DNA from: DATMER01 sp031390755
GTDB taxonomy: Bacteria > Acidobacteriota > Thermoanaerobaculia > Multivoradales > UBA5704
Assembly: GCA_031390755.1 (NCBI GenBank)
Contig: JANMTS010000086.1
Span: 62,001 to 126,000 of the forward strand
Length of the DNA: 64,000 nucleotides
Direction of reading: 5' to 3'
A model generated the notes under the pieces. The model saw only the letters and a program-made list of their open reading frames with translations, had not been told where the DNA came from and ran no database searches. Below, piece by piece: positions 34,801-41,915 of this stretch. The number at the start of each line of letters is the position of its first letter. Position 1 is the stretch's first letter. Made by a program: the position numbers and the translations under genes.

Positions 34801-34905
34801 CGGAGATGGCGAGACGACTATCACCAGCGGCGGTATCAGGCTCCGAAAGTGACCCGGCTGTTCCGGGCGGCGTTCCGGATCGAGGAGCCGACGACGTCAT
34901 GCTGA
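31867..34905 (+). CDS. SNF2/HepA-type DEAD-like helicase
   Basis: A 1012-residue SNF2-family ATPase that would translocate along double-stranded DNA. Motif I is ADEVGLGKTIEAG (residues 68-80), motif II VVIDEAHEIF (about 175), motif III LLLTATPIQNS, motif V VLVSTEAGAKGLNLQ and motif VI NPQRIEQRIGRCHR. The C-terminal 350 residues are charged and partly coiled-coil (QEGLEQRINALDSREDEVY). A short TREP repeat (residues about 118-130) sits between motifs Ia and II. The ATG at 31867 is preferred over an in-frame ATG 20 codons upstream. It overlaps the SbcD-like gene by 7 bp and so belongs to the same operon. Layout resembles DISARM DrmD and RapA-like ATPases, but no methylase is present. Confidence 0.87.
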   Translation: MASLHGPGGLHPFNRRLLAEELVRVRRSDDRERFAASQRQARIDPNPHQIDAVIFALRRLQEGGCILADEVGLGKTIEAGLVIAQRRAEGAQRILLIVPKSLIGQWQNELFQLFSIPTREPTREPTREPAREEQASFAGPGVYLVGREVAGSERGAAPLAAAPPFDLVVIDEAHEIFAGLHKRYGRDGVYDEASEEARMAHRVRGFLRKTPVLLLTATPIQNSLAELWGLVQYVEPTGTLLGDIATFRRVFCDEDDRTLMPGQEHELQRRLKLVLRRTLRRQAQEFLDRPFTQRRCRLYEYAMSPDERALYDDVTGYLLEPSLFAFSGRQRRLLLIGFHRRMASSIPALAASLENVASRLRHLAKGQSADEPAAAMLLDLEDEEVETTETTAELMEGEVSPGVDRDGVLEELARVEGLLARARSLPSDAKARSFLEAIRLILDHGRDGRDGRGSGKAVIFTESITTQEYLRKLLLEAGLQDEEVTLFRGVNDHARANQALARWQAEEGDRLAPGSRPSREVAVRLALVHEFRTRSRVLVSTEAGAKGLNLQFCETVINYDLPWNPQRIEQRIGRCHRYSQTRDVTVVNFINRDNEGQQLTFEILSRKLDLFGKVLDASDQVLHEPRTDTPEIAVSALAVELQSDLQSIYSRSRTVEEITREIAALRDKVEGRREAYEREYRRTSQIIESRFDEEVRKVFRRLRDELPAALAQLDRDVADLIEGYLAAFGVEHRRSEEGNRVVFEILSEVLSEEGLPAGIGEGRRFAVGDARGLSDAEALNLVHPLVQAAIADAREWAGGSVVLGLPSESSSELAGLAGKTGVLGVLLVDYGGFEPVQRLVAGAVVDGAPIDPGLAARISRLPAADGPPFEAIVDPPWLDDALDEAVFVDQQEVEIGEQKHFEQALGQLERYVEDKVLLSRQELAGITETLRAARTRRDQVVGATERQRVEAEIDRLASRQEGLEQRINALDSREDEVYRRWRDDYHQRRYQAPKVTRLFRAAFRIEEPTTSC

Positions 34906-36077
34906 GGCTCCTGCACACGGCCGACTGGCATCTCGGGAAACGGTTTCTGTCGTTCCCCGAGGAGGCCCAGAAGGCGCTCTCCCGGGCGCGGATGGACGTG
35001 GTGGGCAGGATTCTCGACCTGGCGCGGCGCCAGCGGGTGCAGGCCGTGCTCTGCGCGGGCGATCTGTTCGACGAGCCGGCGCCGGCCCAGGATTTCTGGG
35101 CGGGTCTCGCGAAGATCTTCCACGATCATCCGACGGAGGCGCCCGTGTTCCTGGTGCCGGGCAACCACGATCCGCTCACCAAGGATTCCGTGTGGCACGC
35201 CGCTCATCCGTTTCGCTCGCGTCTCCCCGCCTGGGTGCAGGTGGTGGACCGGGACGATTTCTCCTGCGAGATCACGCCGGAGGCGGTGCTCTATGCGCGG
35301 CCGTGCCGTTCGAAAGCCGGGGAGAACGACCTGGCCATGGCGCTGCCCGCGCGCGAGCCCGGTGACGCCCGGCTCCGCATCGGTTGCGTTCATGGCAGCA
35401 CGTTCGACATCGCCGGCTATCAGACGAACTTTCCGATCCGCCGGGATGCCGGATCTCAGCGCGGTCTCGACTATCTCGCGATCGGCGACACGCATTCGTT
35501 CCGCGACGTCACGCCGAAGCTGCCGGTGCCGACCGTCTATCCGGGTACGCCGGAGCCGATGAGCTTTGAGGATGCCGGCGCCGGCAAGGTGGCGGTGGTG
35601 GCGCTGTTCCGGCACGGCGCCCGCCCCCGGGTCGACGAGGCGCGGGTGGCAACCTGGACCTGGCTCGACGTGCGGTGCCGCGACATGAACGAGCTGCGGG
35701 CGCTGCTGACCCGGCCGGATCTCGAACGCCACGTGGTGAGGCTTCATCTGGACATGACGGTCTCCCTGGCGGAGGAGAGCGAGCTCTCCCGGATCGTCCA
35801 GGATCTGGAAGGGACCGCCGCGACCCATGGCCGCGTCGGAGTCCTGGTCGTGGACCGGACGAATCTGCGGATTCAGACCGGGTCCGCGGACGCCTTTCCC
35901 GAGGATCTGCCGCCGGTGCTGAAGGACACGGTCGCCCGCCTGGACCGGATCGTCGCCGAGTCGGTGGATGAGGCCGAGCGGGAGAAGGCGAACCGGGCCT
36001 TGTCTCACCTGTACAAGCTGCTTCAGCAGCAGAGCGCGATGATCGCAACGAGCGCAACGGGCGGGGCGGCTCGATGA
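34899..36077 (+). CDS. SbcD/Mre11-like metallophosphoesterase
   Basis: A 392-residue calcineurin-like phosphoesterase, the nuclease partner type found with SbcC/Rad50 proteins. Metal-binding motifs occur in order: TADWHLGKRF (D-x-H), VLCAGDLFDEP (GD), VPGNHDPLT (GNHD), IGCVHGSTF and AIGDTHSF (GDxH). The C-terminal 120 residues contain a helical region likely to contact the SbcC-like partner. It begins inside the 3' end of the SNF2 gene and its stop overlaps the SbcC-like ATG by 4 bp, so the three are translationally coupled and probably act as a complex. Confidence 0.87.
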   Translation: MLRLLHTADWHLGKRFLSFPEEAQKALSRARMDVVGRILDLARRQRVQAVLCAGDLFDEPAPAQDFWAGLAKIFHDHPTEAPVFLVPGNHDPLTKDSVWHAAHPFRSRLPAWVQVVDRDDFSCEITPEAVLYARPCRSKAGENDLAMALPAREPGDARLRIGCVHGSTFDIAGYQTNFPIRRDAGSQRGLDYLAIGDTHSFRDVTPKLPVPTVYPGTPEPMSFEDAGAGKVAVVALFRHGARPRVDEARVATWTWLDVRCRDMNELRALLTRPDLERHVVRLHLDMTVSLAEESELSRIVQDLEGTAATHGRVGVLVVDRTNLRIQTGSADAFPEDLPPVLKDTVARLDRIVAESVDEAEREKANRALSHLYKLLQQQSAMIATSATGGAAR

Positions 36078-39000
36078 GGCTTCACCGTCTGCGCGTGCGG
36101 AGCTTCGCCGCGATTCCGGAGCTGGACATCGCGTTCGGTCCGGGGCTCAACGTTCTCTACGGTCCCAACGATCTCGGCAAATCGACGCTCGCGGAGGCGA
36201 TCCGCCTGGCGCTGCTGCTCCCTCACACCTCGACGGGCTCCGAGCCCTATGTCTCCTGGTCCGGGGCGGACGATCCGTTCGTCGAGCTGACGTTCCAGAC
36301 GGAGGAGCAGCGGTTCTGGCGCGTTCAGAAACAGTTTGGCAAGCGCGGCTCGTCGCTGCTCCAGGAGTCGAGGAACGGTACCGAGTTCGACGATGTCGAG
36401 CGCGCGCGCCGGGTCGATGCAAGGCTCCGGGAGATCCTGCAATGGGGCATTCCCGAGCCGGGCGGCACGGGAGCCGGAAAGGGTCTTCCCTCCAGCTTTC
36501 TGGCCACCGCGCTCCTGTCGACGCAGGCGGATGTGAGCGATGTCCTCGATCGCAGCCTGAACGACGACGGCACGGCGAGCGGCAAGGATCAGATTGCCGC
36601 AGCGTTGCAGGCCGTGGCGCAGGATCCCCTGTTCCTCGCCATGCTCCGGCAGGCCCAGGCGCGCCGGGACGAGGCCTACACGGACAAGGGCGCCAAGAAA
36701 ACGGCCCGGGGAAGCGTCTTCAAGGTCGCGGCGGACCGGGTGACGGAGGCGCGGGAGGCGAAGGAGGGTCTCGAGAAGATCGTCGCGGACTCCGAAGTCG
36801 TGGAGCGGCACCTGGAGGAGCTCTACCGGGATCGGGACCAGCTCGCGGAGGAGCTTGCCCTGGCCGAGGAGCGGCTGGACACGGTTCGACTCCTGGCGCA
36901 GCAGGTCGTGGACCGCGGGCTGGCCTTGGAGGCGGTCGAGGCCGCCCGGGCGCAGGTGTCGCGCATTGCGGCCATGGATCAGGCCGTCGCCGGGACGGAG
37001 CAGCGAGTCCGCGATCTCGCGGCGATCCGGGAGCAGGCGGAGCAGAGGCTGAAGGAGGCCCGGGAGGCTTCGGCCGCGGCCGGCGACGCCCTGGCGTCCG
37101 CGGAGGATTCGGCCGGCGCTCTGGGCTCCGACATGGCGGACACGGTCGTCCGGCAGGAGATCGAGCTGCGCAGGGCCGCCGCGGAGCAGGCCGTGCAGGC
37201 GGCCCAGCAGCGGGTCGAGGTGGCAACCCTCGCCCGGGCTCGCACGGAAGCCGCCGACCGAGCGGATGAGGAGCACCGAAAGCAGGAAACCGAGGCGAGC
37301 CGTGCGCGCGAAGCGTGGACGGAAGCCCGCGATGCCGAGACCGCGGCGAACGAGGCGCTCGGCCGGTGCGATCGGCTCGCGCACGGCGTGGAGGCGCGGA
37401 ACGCGGAGCGGCAGGCCGCGAAAGCCCGGGCCGACGTCGAGCGGGAGGCCGGTCTCCAGGCCGATCTTGCGCGGGCCTCGGCGAAGCGGTCGGATCTGGC
37501 CGCGCAGCGGGCGGCCGTCGTGGTGCCGTCGGCCGCGCTCCTGCCCGCCCTGCGGAGGCTCGAAACCGAGCTTGCGAGCGCGCGCGGCGCCCTGGACGTA
37601 GGGCTCGTGATGACCGTGATCCCCACCGCGTTCGTCAATCTAAAAGTCCGGAAGGACGGAGTTGCCGCGGAGGCGGGGCTGTTCGCGCAGCCGCTGGAGA
37701 TCGAAGCGGATGCCGAGGTGGAGGTGGATGTCGCCGACCTGGCGACCGTTCGCGTCCGCGGGGGCCGCCGCGAAGCCCAGGACAAGGTGCGCGCCCTGGA
37801 GAGCCGCCGAGACGCCGAGCTTTCGCCGCACCTGTCGGCGGCCGGCGTGGCGGATCTGGAGGCGCTCGAAGCGAAGATGACCGAGGCGAAGGAGATGGAC
37901 GGCCTCGTCCAATCCCAGGATCTGGAGCTGGAATCGCTTCGGCGCCAGATCGCGGATCTCGGCGGTGCGGCCGAGGCCCTTCGCGAGGCTTCGGGGCGTG
38001 CGGATGCCTGCCGCCTCGCGCTCGGAGACGTGACGCTGGAATCGCTCGCGGCCGATCTCGATCTGCTGGGGACGGACCCCGTCGCGACCCTCCGGGCCAG
38101 AAAGCAGCAGGCCTTGCGCGACGCGGATACGGCGAGAGCGGCGGTCCAGACGGCGGCCACCCACCAGACCCTGGCGGAAGAGCGCGTCCGGACTTCCGGA
38201 GAGAAGCTGGAGACGGCCGTCGAGGCGCGGGCGGCGGCGCTCCTGGAGTTTCCGGACGGCGTGGCCGCCGGAGTCGCCGCTGCGAACGAAGGATTGCGGG
38301 CCGCCTCGGAAGAGTTGGATCGAGTCACCGCCGAGCTTGCGTCGCTCCAGGCCCGGATGGCGGACCGGAAAGGCGAGCTCGATTCAGCCCTGGCCGAGGC
38401 GCGGGCCACGGTCGAAGAGGCTCGGCAAGCTGTCGAAACCGCACAGGAAGCCCGGGATCGGGCCATCGACGATCACGCCAAGGAGCAGGGGAGGCTCGTC
38501 GAGCGCAGAGGGCAGCGCGAGGCCGAGGATCTCCCTGCCGCGGAGCGCGCACGGGATGAAGCCCTGGCGCGCCACGACGTTTTTCCCGCACCCGAGCGGC
38601 CGGTGACGGCTGAAGAGGTCATCGCCGCGACGGAAGCGCTGAAAGGAGCAAGGCGAGATCTGGATCATCTGACCGAGGAGATCCACACCACGCAGGGCCG
38701 CTTGCAGCAGGTCGGCGGCGCCGTCGCGCGGGATCGTTTGTTGGACGCGACCGAGGCGTTCGAGCTGGCCGCGCAGCGGGACCGCGAGCTTGAGATGGAT
38801 TACGAGGCCTGGAAGCTGCTGCTGGAGCAGATGAAGGCGGCGGACGCCGACCAGGCCAGCAATCTGGGCCAGGCGCTCGCCCCAGCCATCGCCAGCCGGT
38901 TCCAGGCCTTGACCCGGCAGCGCTATCAAAACGTCCAGCTCACCGCGCATCTGAGCACGGAAGGCGTCGTCATCGCCGGAGCCGTGAGGTCGGCCGATCG

Positions 39001-39301
39001 CATCTCGGTTGGAACGCGCGAGCAGCTCTCAACGCTCTATCGGCTCTGCCTCGGGGAGTATCTCCAGACCACGATCGTCCTCGACGACCAACTCGTGCAG
39101 AGCGATGACGCCCGGATGGAGTGGTTCCGTGCGCTGCTGGCTGAGAAAGCCCGGAGCTTCCAGATCGTGGTGTTCACCTGCCGGCCGGGCGACTATCTGA
39201 CGCGGGAGGCGATGGTGGCAGGGGAAGGGGCGGTTTCCGCGGATAGCGACGAGGGATTCTTGCGGGCGATTGATCTTGGGCGGGCGGTGGGGCGGGCTTG
39301 A
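36074..39301 (+). CDS. SbcC/Rad50-like SMC-type ATPase
   Basis: A 1075-residue coiled-coil ATPase. The Walker A motif GPNDLGKST lies at residues 29-37 and the C-terminal half-site has GTREQLSTLYRLCLGEYLQ (signature-like) and TTIVLDDQLVQSDDARM (Walker B). Long Ala/Glu/Arg-rich coiled coils occupy residues about 220-480 and 570-900. A globular insert at about 500-560 is beta-like (GLFAQPLEIEADAEVEVDVA). No CxxC zinc hook is seen, so dimerisation must differ from canonical Rad50. It forms an operon with the SbcD-like nuclease and SNF2 helicase. Its 3' end is duplicated as a fragment at 40665-40857. Confidence 0.86.
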   Translation: MRLHRLRVRSFAAIPELDIAFGPGLNVLYGPNDLGKSTLAEAIRLALLLPHTSTGSEPYVSWSGADDPFVELTFQTEEQRFWRVQKQFGKRGSSLLQESRNGTEFDDVERARRVDARLREILQWGIPEPGGTGAGKGLPSSFLATALLSTQADVSDVLDRSLNDDGTASGKDQIAAALQAVAQDPLFLAMLRQAQARRDEAYTDKGAKKTARGSVFKVAADRVTEAREAKEGLEKIVADSEVVERHLEELYRDRDQLAEELALAEERLDTVRLLAQQVVDRGLALEAVEAARAQVSRIAAMDQAVAGTEQRVRDLAAIREQAEQRLKEAREASAAAGDALASAEDSAGALGSDMADTVVRQEIELRRAAAEQAVQAAQQRVEVATLARARTEAADRADEEHRKQETEASRAREAWTEARDAETAANEALGRCDRLAHGVEARNAERQAAKARADVEREAGLQADLARASAKRSDLAAQRAAVVVPSAALLPALRRLETELASARGALDVGLVMTVIPTAFVNLKVRKDGVAAEAGLFAQPLEIEADAEVEVDVADLATVRVRGGRREAQDKVRALESRRDAELSPHLSAAGVADLEALEAKMTEAKEMDGLVQSQDLELESLRRQIADLGGAAEALREASGRADACRLALGDVTLESLAADLDLLGTDPVATLRARKQQALRDADTARAAVQTAATHQTLAEERVRTSGEKLETAVEARAAALLEFPDGVAAGVAAANEGLRAASEELDRVTAELASLQARMADRKGELDSALAEARATVEEARQAVETAQEARDRAIDDHAKEQGRLVERRGQREAEDLPAAERARDEALARHDVFPAPERPVTAEEVIAATEALKGARRDLDHLTEEIHTTQGRLQQVGGAVARDRLLDATEAFELAAQRDRELEMDYEAWKLLLEQMKAADADQASNLGQALAPAIASRFQALTRQRYQNVQLTAHLSTEGVVIAGAVRSADRISVGTREQLSTLYRLCLGEYLQTTIVLDDQLVQSDDARMEWFRALLAEKARSFQIVVFTCRPGDYLTREAMVAGEGAVSADSDEGFLRAIDLGRAVGRA

Positions 39302-39311
39302 GGTGCCAGCC

Positions 39312-39724
39312 GCGGTATCTCCTGGGATGAATCCCTGCGCCCCTTCAGGGCTTGGAAGGGGAGGTGAAGGGTGAGGATTCCCGGCCTTCGATCCTGGCAT
39401 TGAAATGCCAGGCTATAACCCGAGGCCCCTTCGGGGCAGGGGCGGAGCGTCATCCTCTCCGGTCGGCTCTTGCCCGGACGACTCAGCGATGCTGGCTCCC
39501 CCCACGGCATTCGACGCAACGCACTCCGCATGCCGTTTGAGGTCGTGCCCTGCGGTGCAGTCCTCTGAATCTGGAGCCGAACGTCTGGCGCAGCGCTCTT
39601 CAAGCCCCCGTATCCGTCGGCCTCCCAAGACGCCCCGAAGGGGCAACGGGGTAAAGCCTGGCAATTCATTGCCAGGTCAAGCCCGCCTCCCCCCACGCCA
39701 AGTCCTGAAAGGACGCAGGGATAC
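39312..39724. repeat. REP-type composite repeat, copy A
   Basis: About 410 bp that recurs at 40209-40637 in the same orientation. It starts with codons equal to the transposase 3' end (RYLLG-stop), then atccctgcg...cttgg, a palindrome cctggcattgaaatgccagg and gccccttcggggc; near its end the same motifs recur inverted (gccccgaaggggc, cctggcaattcattgccagg, ccaagtcctgaaagg). The inner pairing of inverted motifs is a BIME-like arrangement. Confidence 0.8.
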
Positions 39725-39774
39725 CAACCTCCCAGTTGCATCCTCGTGCAACCGCGATTACCGTATCCCGCGCC

Positions 39775-40227
39775 ATGGCATCCACCTTCTCGAACCTTCT
39801 CGTTCACATCGTCTTCAGCACCAAGAACCGTGTGCCCTTGATCCGCTCCGAAATCCAGGACTCCCTCTACGGCTACATGGGCGGCATCGTTCGGGGTGAC
39901 GGGGGAATCCTCCTCGCGATCGGAGGCATGCCGGACCATGTCCACCTCCTCGCCAAGATCAAATCGGATGTCGCCGTGGCTGCCGCAGTCAAGACCGTCA
40001 AGGCGAAGTCCTCGAAATGGCTGAACGCGGAACAGCGCCTCGCCCACAGATTCGATTGGCAGGTGGGCTACGGCGCTTTTTCCGTGAGCACCTCCATGGC
40101 GGAGCGGGTGCGGAAATACATCCTCAATCAGGAGGAGCACCACCGGAAGGTGTCGTTTCAGGAAGAGTTGGTGGCGCTGTTGAAACGCAACGGGATTTCC
40201 TATGACGAGCGGTATCTTCTGGGGTGA
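39775..40227 (+). CDS. tnpA: IS200-like Y1 (HUH) transposase
   Basis: A 150-residue Y1 transposase that cuts and rejoins single-stranded DNA at hairpins. Features are the N-terminal FSNLLVHIVFSTKNRVPLI, the HUH metal motif in IGGMPDHVHLLAKI, and the catalytic Tyr in ERVRKYILNQEEHH. Length is normal and all catalytic residues are present, so the enzyme may be active. The ATG at 39775 is chosen; an earlier in-frame ATG adds 13 unlikely residues. The REP-type palindromes on both sides are the probable substrates. Confidence 0.88.
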   Translation: MASTFSNLLVHIVFSTKNRVPLIRSEIQDSLYGYMGGIVRGDGGILLAIGGMPDHVHLLAKIKSDVAVAAAVKTVKAKSSKWLNAEQRLAHRFDWQVGYGAFSVSTSMAERVRKYILNQEEHHRKVSFQEELVALLKRNGISYDERYLLG

Positions 40228-40637
40228 ATCCCTGCGCCCTTTCAGGGCTTGGAAGGTGAGGTAAAGGTGAGGGTTCCCGGCCTTCGGTCCTGGCATTGAA
40301 ATGCCAGGCTATAACCCGAGGCCCCTTCGGGGCAGGGTCGGAGCGCATCCTCTCCGGTCGGCTCTTGCCTGGACGGCACCATAAACGTCTCAGCTCAGCG
40401 ATGCGGGCTCCACCCACGGCATTCGACACAACGCACTCCGCCATCATGCCGTTTGAGCCCCCTGCAGTCCCCCTGAATCTGGAGCCGAAAGTCTGGCGCC
40501 GCGTACCGCCTTCAAGTCCCCGCATCCACCGGCCTCCCATGACGCCCCGAAGGGGCAACGGGGTAAAGCCTGGCAATTCATTGCCAGGTCAAGTTCCCCC
40601 TCCGCCCTCCCCAAGTCCTGAAAGGACGCAGGGATAC
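40209..40637. repeat. REP-type composite repeat, copy B
   Basis: Second copy of the 39312-39724 repeat, beginning within the last codons of the transposase gene and ending gacgcagggatac. It differs by small insertions (for example ggcaccataaacgtct near 40375) and scattered substitutions. Confidence 0.8.
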
Positions 40638-40664
40638 TGCTCGCGTGGCACAGCCCCTTCGCCG

Positions 40665-40857
40665 GAACAGCTCTCAACTCTGTATCGGCTCAGCCTCGGG
40701 GAGTATCTCCAGACCACAATCGTCCTCGACGACCAGCACGTCCAGAGCGATGACACCCGGATGGAGTGGTTCCGTGCGCTGCTCGCCGAGAAGGCCCGCA
40801 GCTTTCAGAGCTTGGTGTTCACGTGCCCGCAGGGTGACTATCTGGCGCAGGAGGCGG
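40665..40857 (+). pseudogene. Duplicated 3' fragment of SbcC-like gene
   Basis: These 193 bp align without gaps to 39019-39211 of the SbcC-like gene with about 22 mismatches by my count. They encode the Walker B region (TTIVLDDQHVQSDDTRMEWF). No ATPase N-terminus is present, so the fragment is non-functional and marks an old duplication or a lost second SbcC-like gene. Confidence 0.85.
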
Positions 40858-41234
40858 GCCATTTGGTTCCTACTCTGGGACCGAGGAAGGTCCTAAAACC
40901 CCACTTCCCTCCCATGGGAGGCATCGTCCACAAACCGGGAGGAACGACTCCCGAAAAGCTCCTCACGACTGCGAGAGAGGTTGAGGACGGTGGCGGGAGG
41001 GGAGGTAGAACACGGGCCGGCTCGGCCCGCGAGGGGCACTGCTCAAGCCAGGGGAGGCATCGCTCAAAGCCTGGGACACACGGCCGATAGCTTCGGAGGA
41101 GCGGTCAGGAGAAAGGCTGCGGCGGGTTCCGGGAGGGATGGGGTATGTGCCGGTGGTGCTCCAAGGATTGCTTCAGCGAGAGAGTCATGGCGGACTGGAG
41201 TCGCCAGGCAGGATCATTTGAGGGACAATGCGAC
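40858..41234. other. Degenerate intergenic region
   Basis: About 375 bp between the SbcC-like fragment and the first small antitoxin-like gene. It contains purine-rich unstructured sequence (gcgagagaggttgaggacgg, ggcgggaggggaggtagaac) and no gene with a credible start. It is probably decayed coding sequence or repeat debris. Confidence 0.4.
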
Positions 41235-41453
41235 ATGCCCATTCTCTTGACCGAGGATCAGCAGCACGCTCTTGATTCGACGGACACCCAGCCGCCGCAG
41301 GTCGTCGATCCTCGCACCAATGCGGCGTATGTCCTGATCCCACTGACCGACTATCAAGCTGTCCGCGAACTCGTCGAGGACGAGAAGCGCCAAAGAGCAT
41401 TCCGGACGGTTTCGCACGCCAATACGGGACGCCGTCTGGCTGAAGCTTCTTAA
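41235..41453 (+). CDS. Putative orphan antitoxin of a PIN-type pair
   Basis: A 72-residue protein with the pattern of small antitoxins found beside PIN toxins: MPILLTEDQQHALDSTDTQP, then QVVDPRTNAAYVLIPLTDYQ, a short beta pair followed by a helix (VRELVEDEKRQRAF). The ATG at 41235 is preferred; a longer in-frame extension lacks family similarity. No toxin gene follows; the next frame is another antitoxin-like protein 41 bp on. The family match is from memory and moderately secure. Confidence 0.65.
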   Translation: MPILLTEDQQHALDSTDTQPPQVVDPRTNAAYVLIPLTDYQAVRELVEDEKRQRAFRTVSHANTGRRLAEAS

Positions 41454-41494
41454 TGGAGTCCGGGCGAGGCTTCAACGTCCTTGAGGAACCAGCT

Positions 41495-41698
41495 ATGAAC
41501 GAGTTGATCTTTGCCGTGGAGGAGGCGCCTGAAGGGGGTTATACCGCTCACGCACTCGGAGAGGCGATCTTCACGGAAGCGGAGCACCTGGCACAGCTTC
41601 ACGAACAGGTTCGCGATGCCGTGCTCTGTCATTTTGACAGCGAGGAGGCGAGGCCGAAGATGATTCGGCTCCACTTCGTGGGCGAAGAGTCAAGATGA
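41495..41698 (+). CDS. HicB-like small protein
   Basis: A 67-residue protein: MNELIFAVEEAPEGGYTAHA, LGEAIFTEAEHLAQLHEQVR and DAVLCHFDSEEARPKMIRLH. The fold pattern (beta-hairpin with E-x-x-x-GGY-x-A, a helix, then a strand) is that of HicB antitoxins. Small proteins like this are often mislabelled 2-oxoisovalerate dehydrogenase in databases; no enzyme features are present. No HicA toxin accompanies it, and another HicB-like gene starts 22 bp downstream. Confidence 0.65.
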   Translation: MNELIFAVEEAPEGGYTAHALGEAIFTEAEHLAQLHEQVRDAVLCHFDSEEARPKMIRLHFVGEESR

Positions 41699-41720
41699 GG
41701 CCCTGACAGGGAGGCCAACC

Positions 41721-41885
41721 ATGAAACTCAAGGTCATTGTTCACGACGCGGAGGAAGGTGGCTACTGGGCGGAGGTTCCTTCCATCCCAGGTTGTGCCAC
41801 CCAGGGAGAGAGCTTCGAGGAGCTCCTTCAGAATCTCTACGAGGCCGTCGAAGCGTGCCTTTCGGTCGATCTCGCGAGATCCTGA
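41721..41885 (+). CDS. HicB-family antitoxin, 54 residues
   Basis: A short gene with ribosome-binding site agggaggccaacc before the ATG at 41721. The product opens MKLKVIVHDAEEGGYWAEVP and continues SIPGCATQGESFEELLQNLY, the HicB partial RNase H-like fold with the typical V-P-x-x-P-G-C-x-T-x-G motif. It ends at 41885, 31 bp before the stop of the convergent helicase gene, leaving no room for a downstream HicA toxin, so it is an orphan. Confidence 0.8.
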   Translation: MKLKVIVHDAEEGGYWAEVPSIPGCATQGESFEELLQNLYEAVEACLSVDLARS

Positions 41886-41915
41886 CGGCCAAGGTCCAAG
41901 GGATCACGGGCCCAA

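Larger units (their letters stand above)
39312..40637 (+). mobile_element. IS200-like Y1 transposase flanked by REP-type repeats
   Basis: A Y1 transposase gene (39775-40227) lies between two about 410-bp direct repeats, each carrying inverted REP-type palindromes. Copy A begins with a remnant of the transposase 3' end, so the arrangement looks like a tandem duplication of a transposase-REP unit from which the first transposase was lost. No target duplication is expected for this class. It sits between the SbcC-like gene and a fragment of the same gene. Confidence 0.7.

Noticed and set aside
40296..41090. 264-codon open frame as a gene
   Set aside because: It runs through repeat B and the SbcC-like fragment; only the fragment has protein similarity and there is no credible start.
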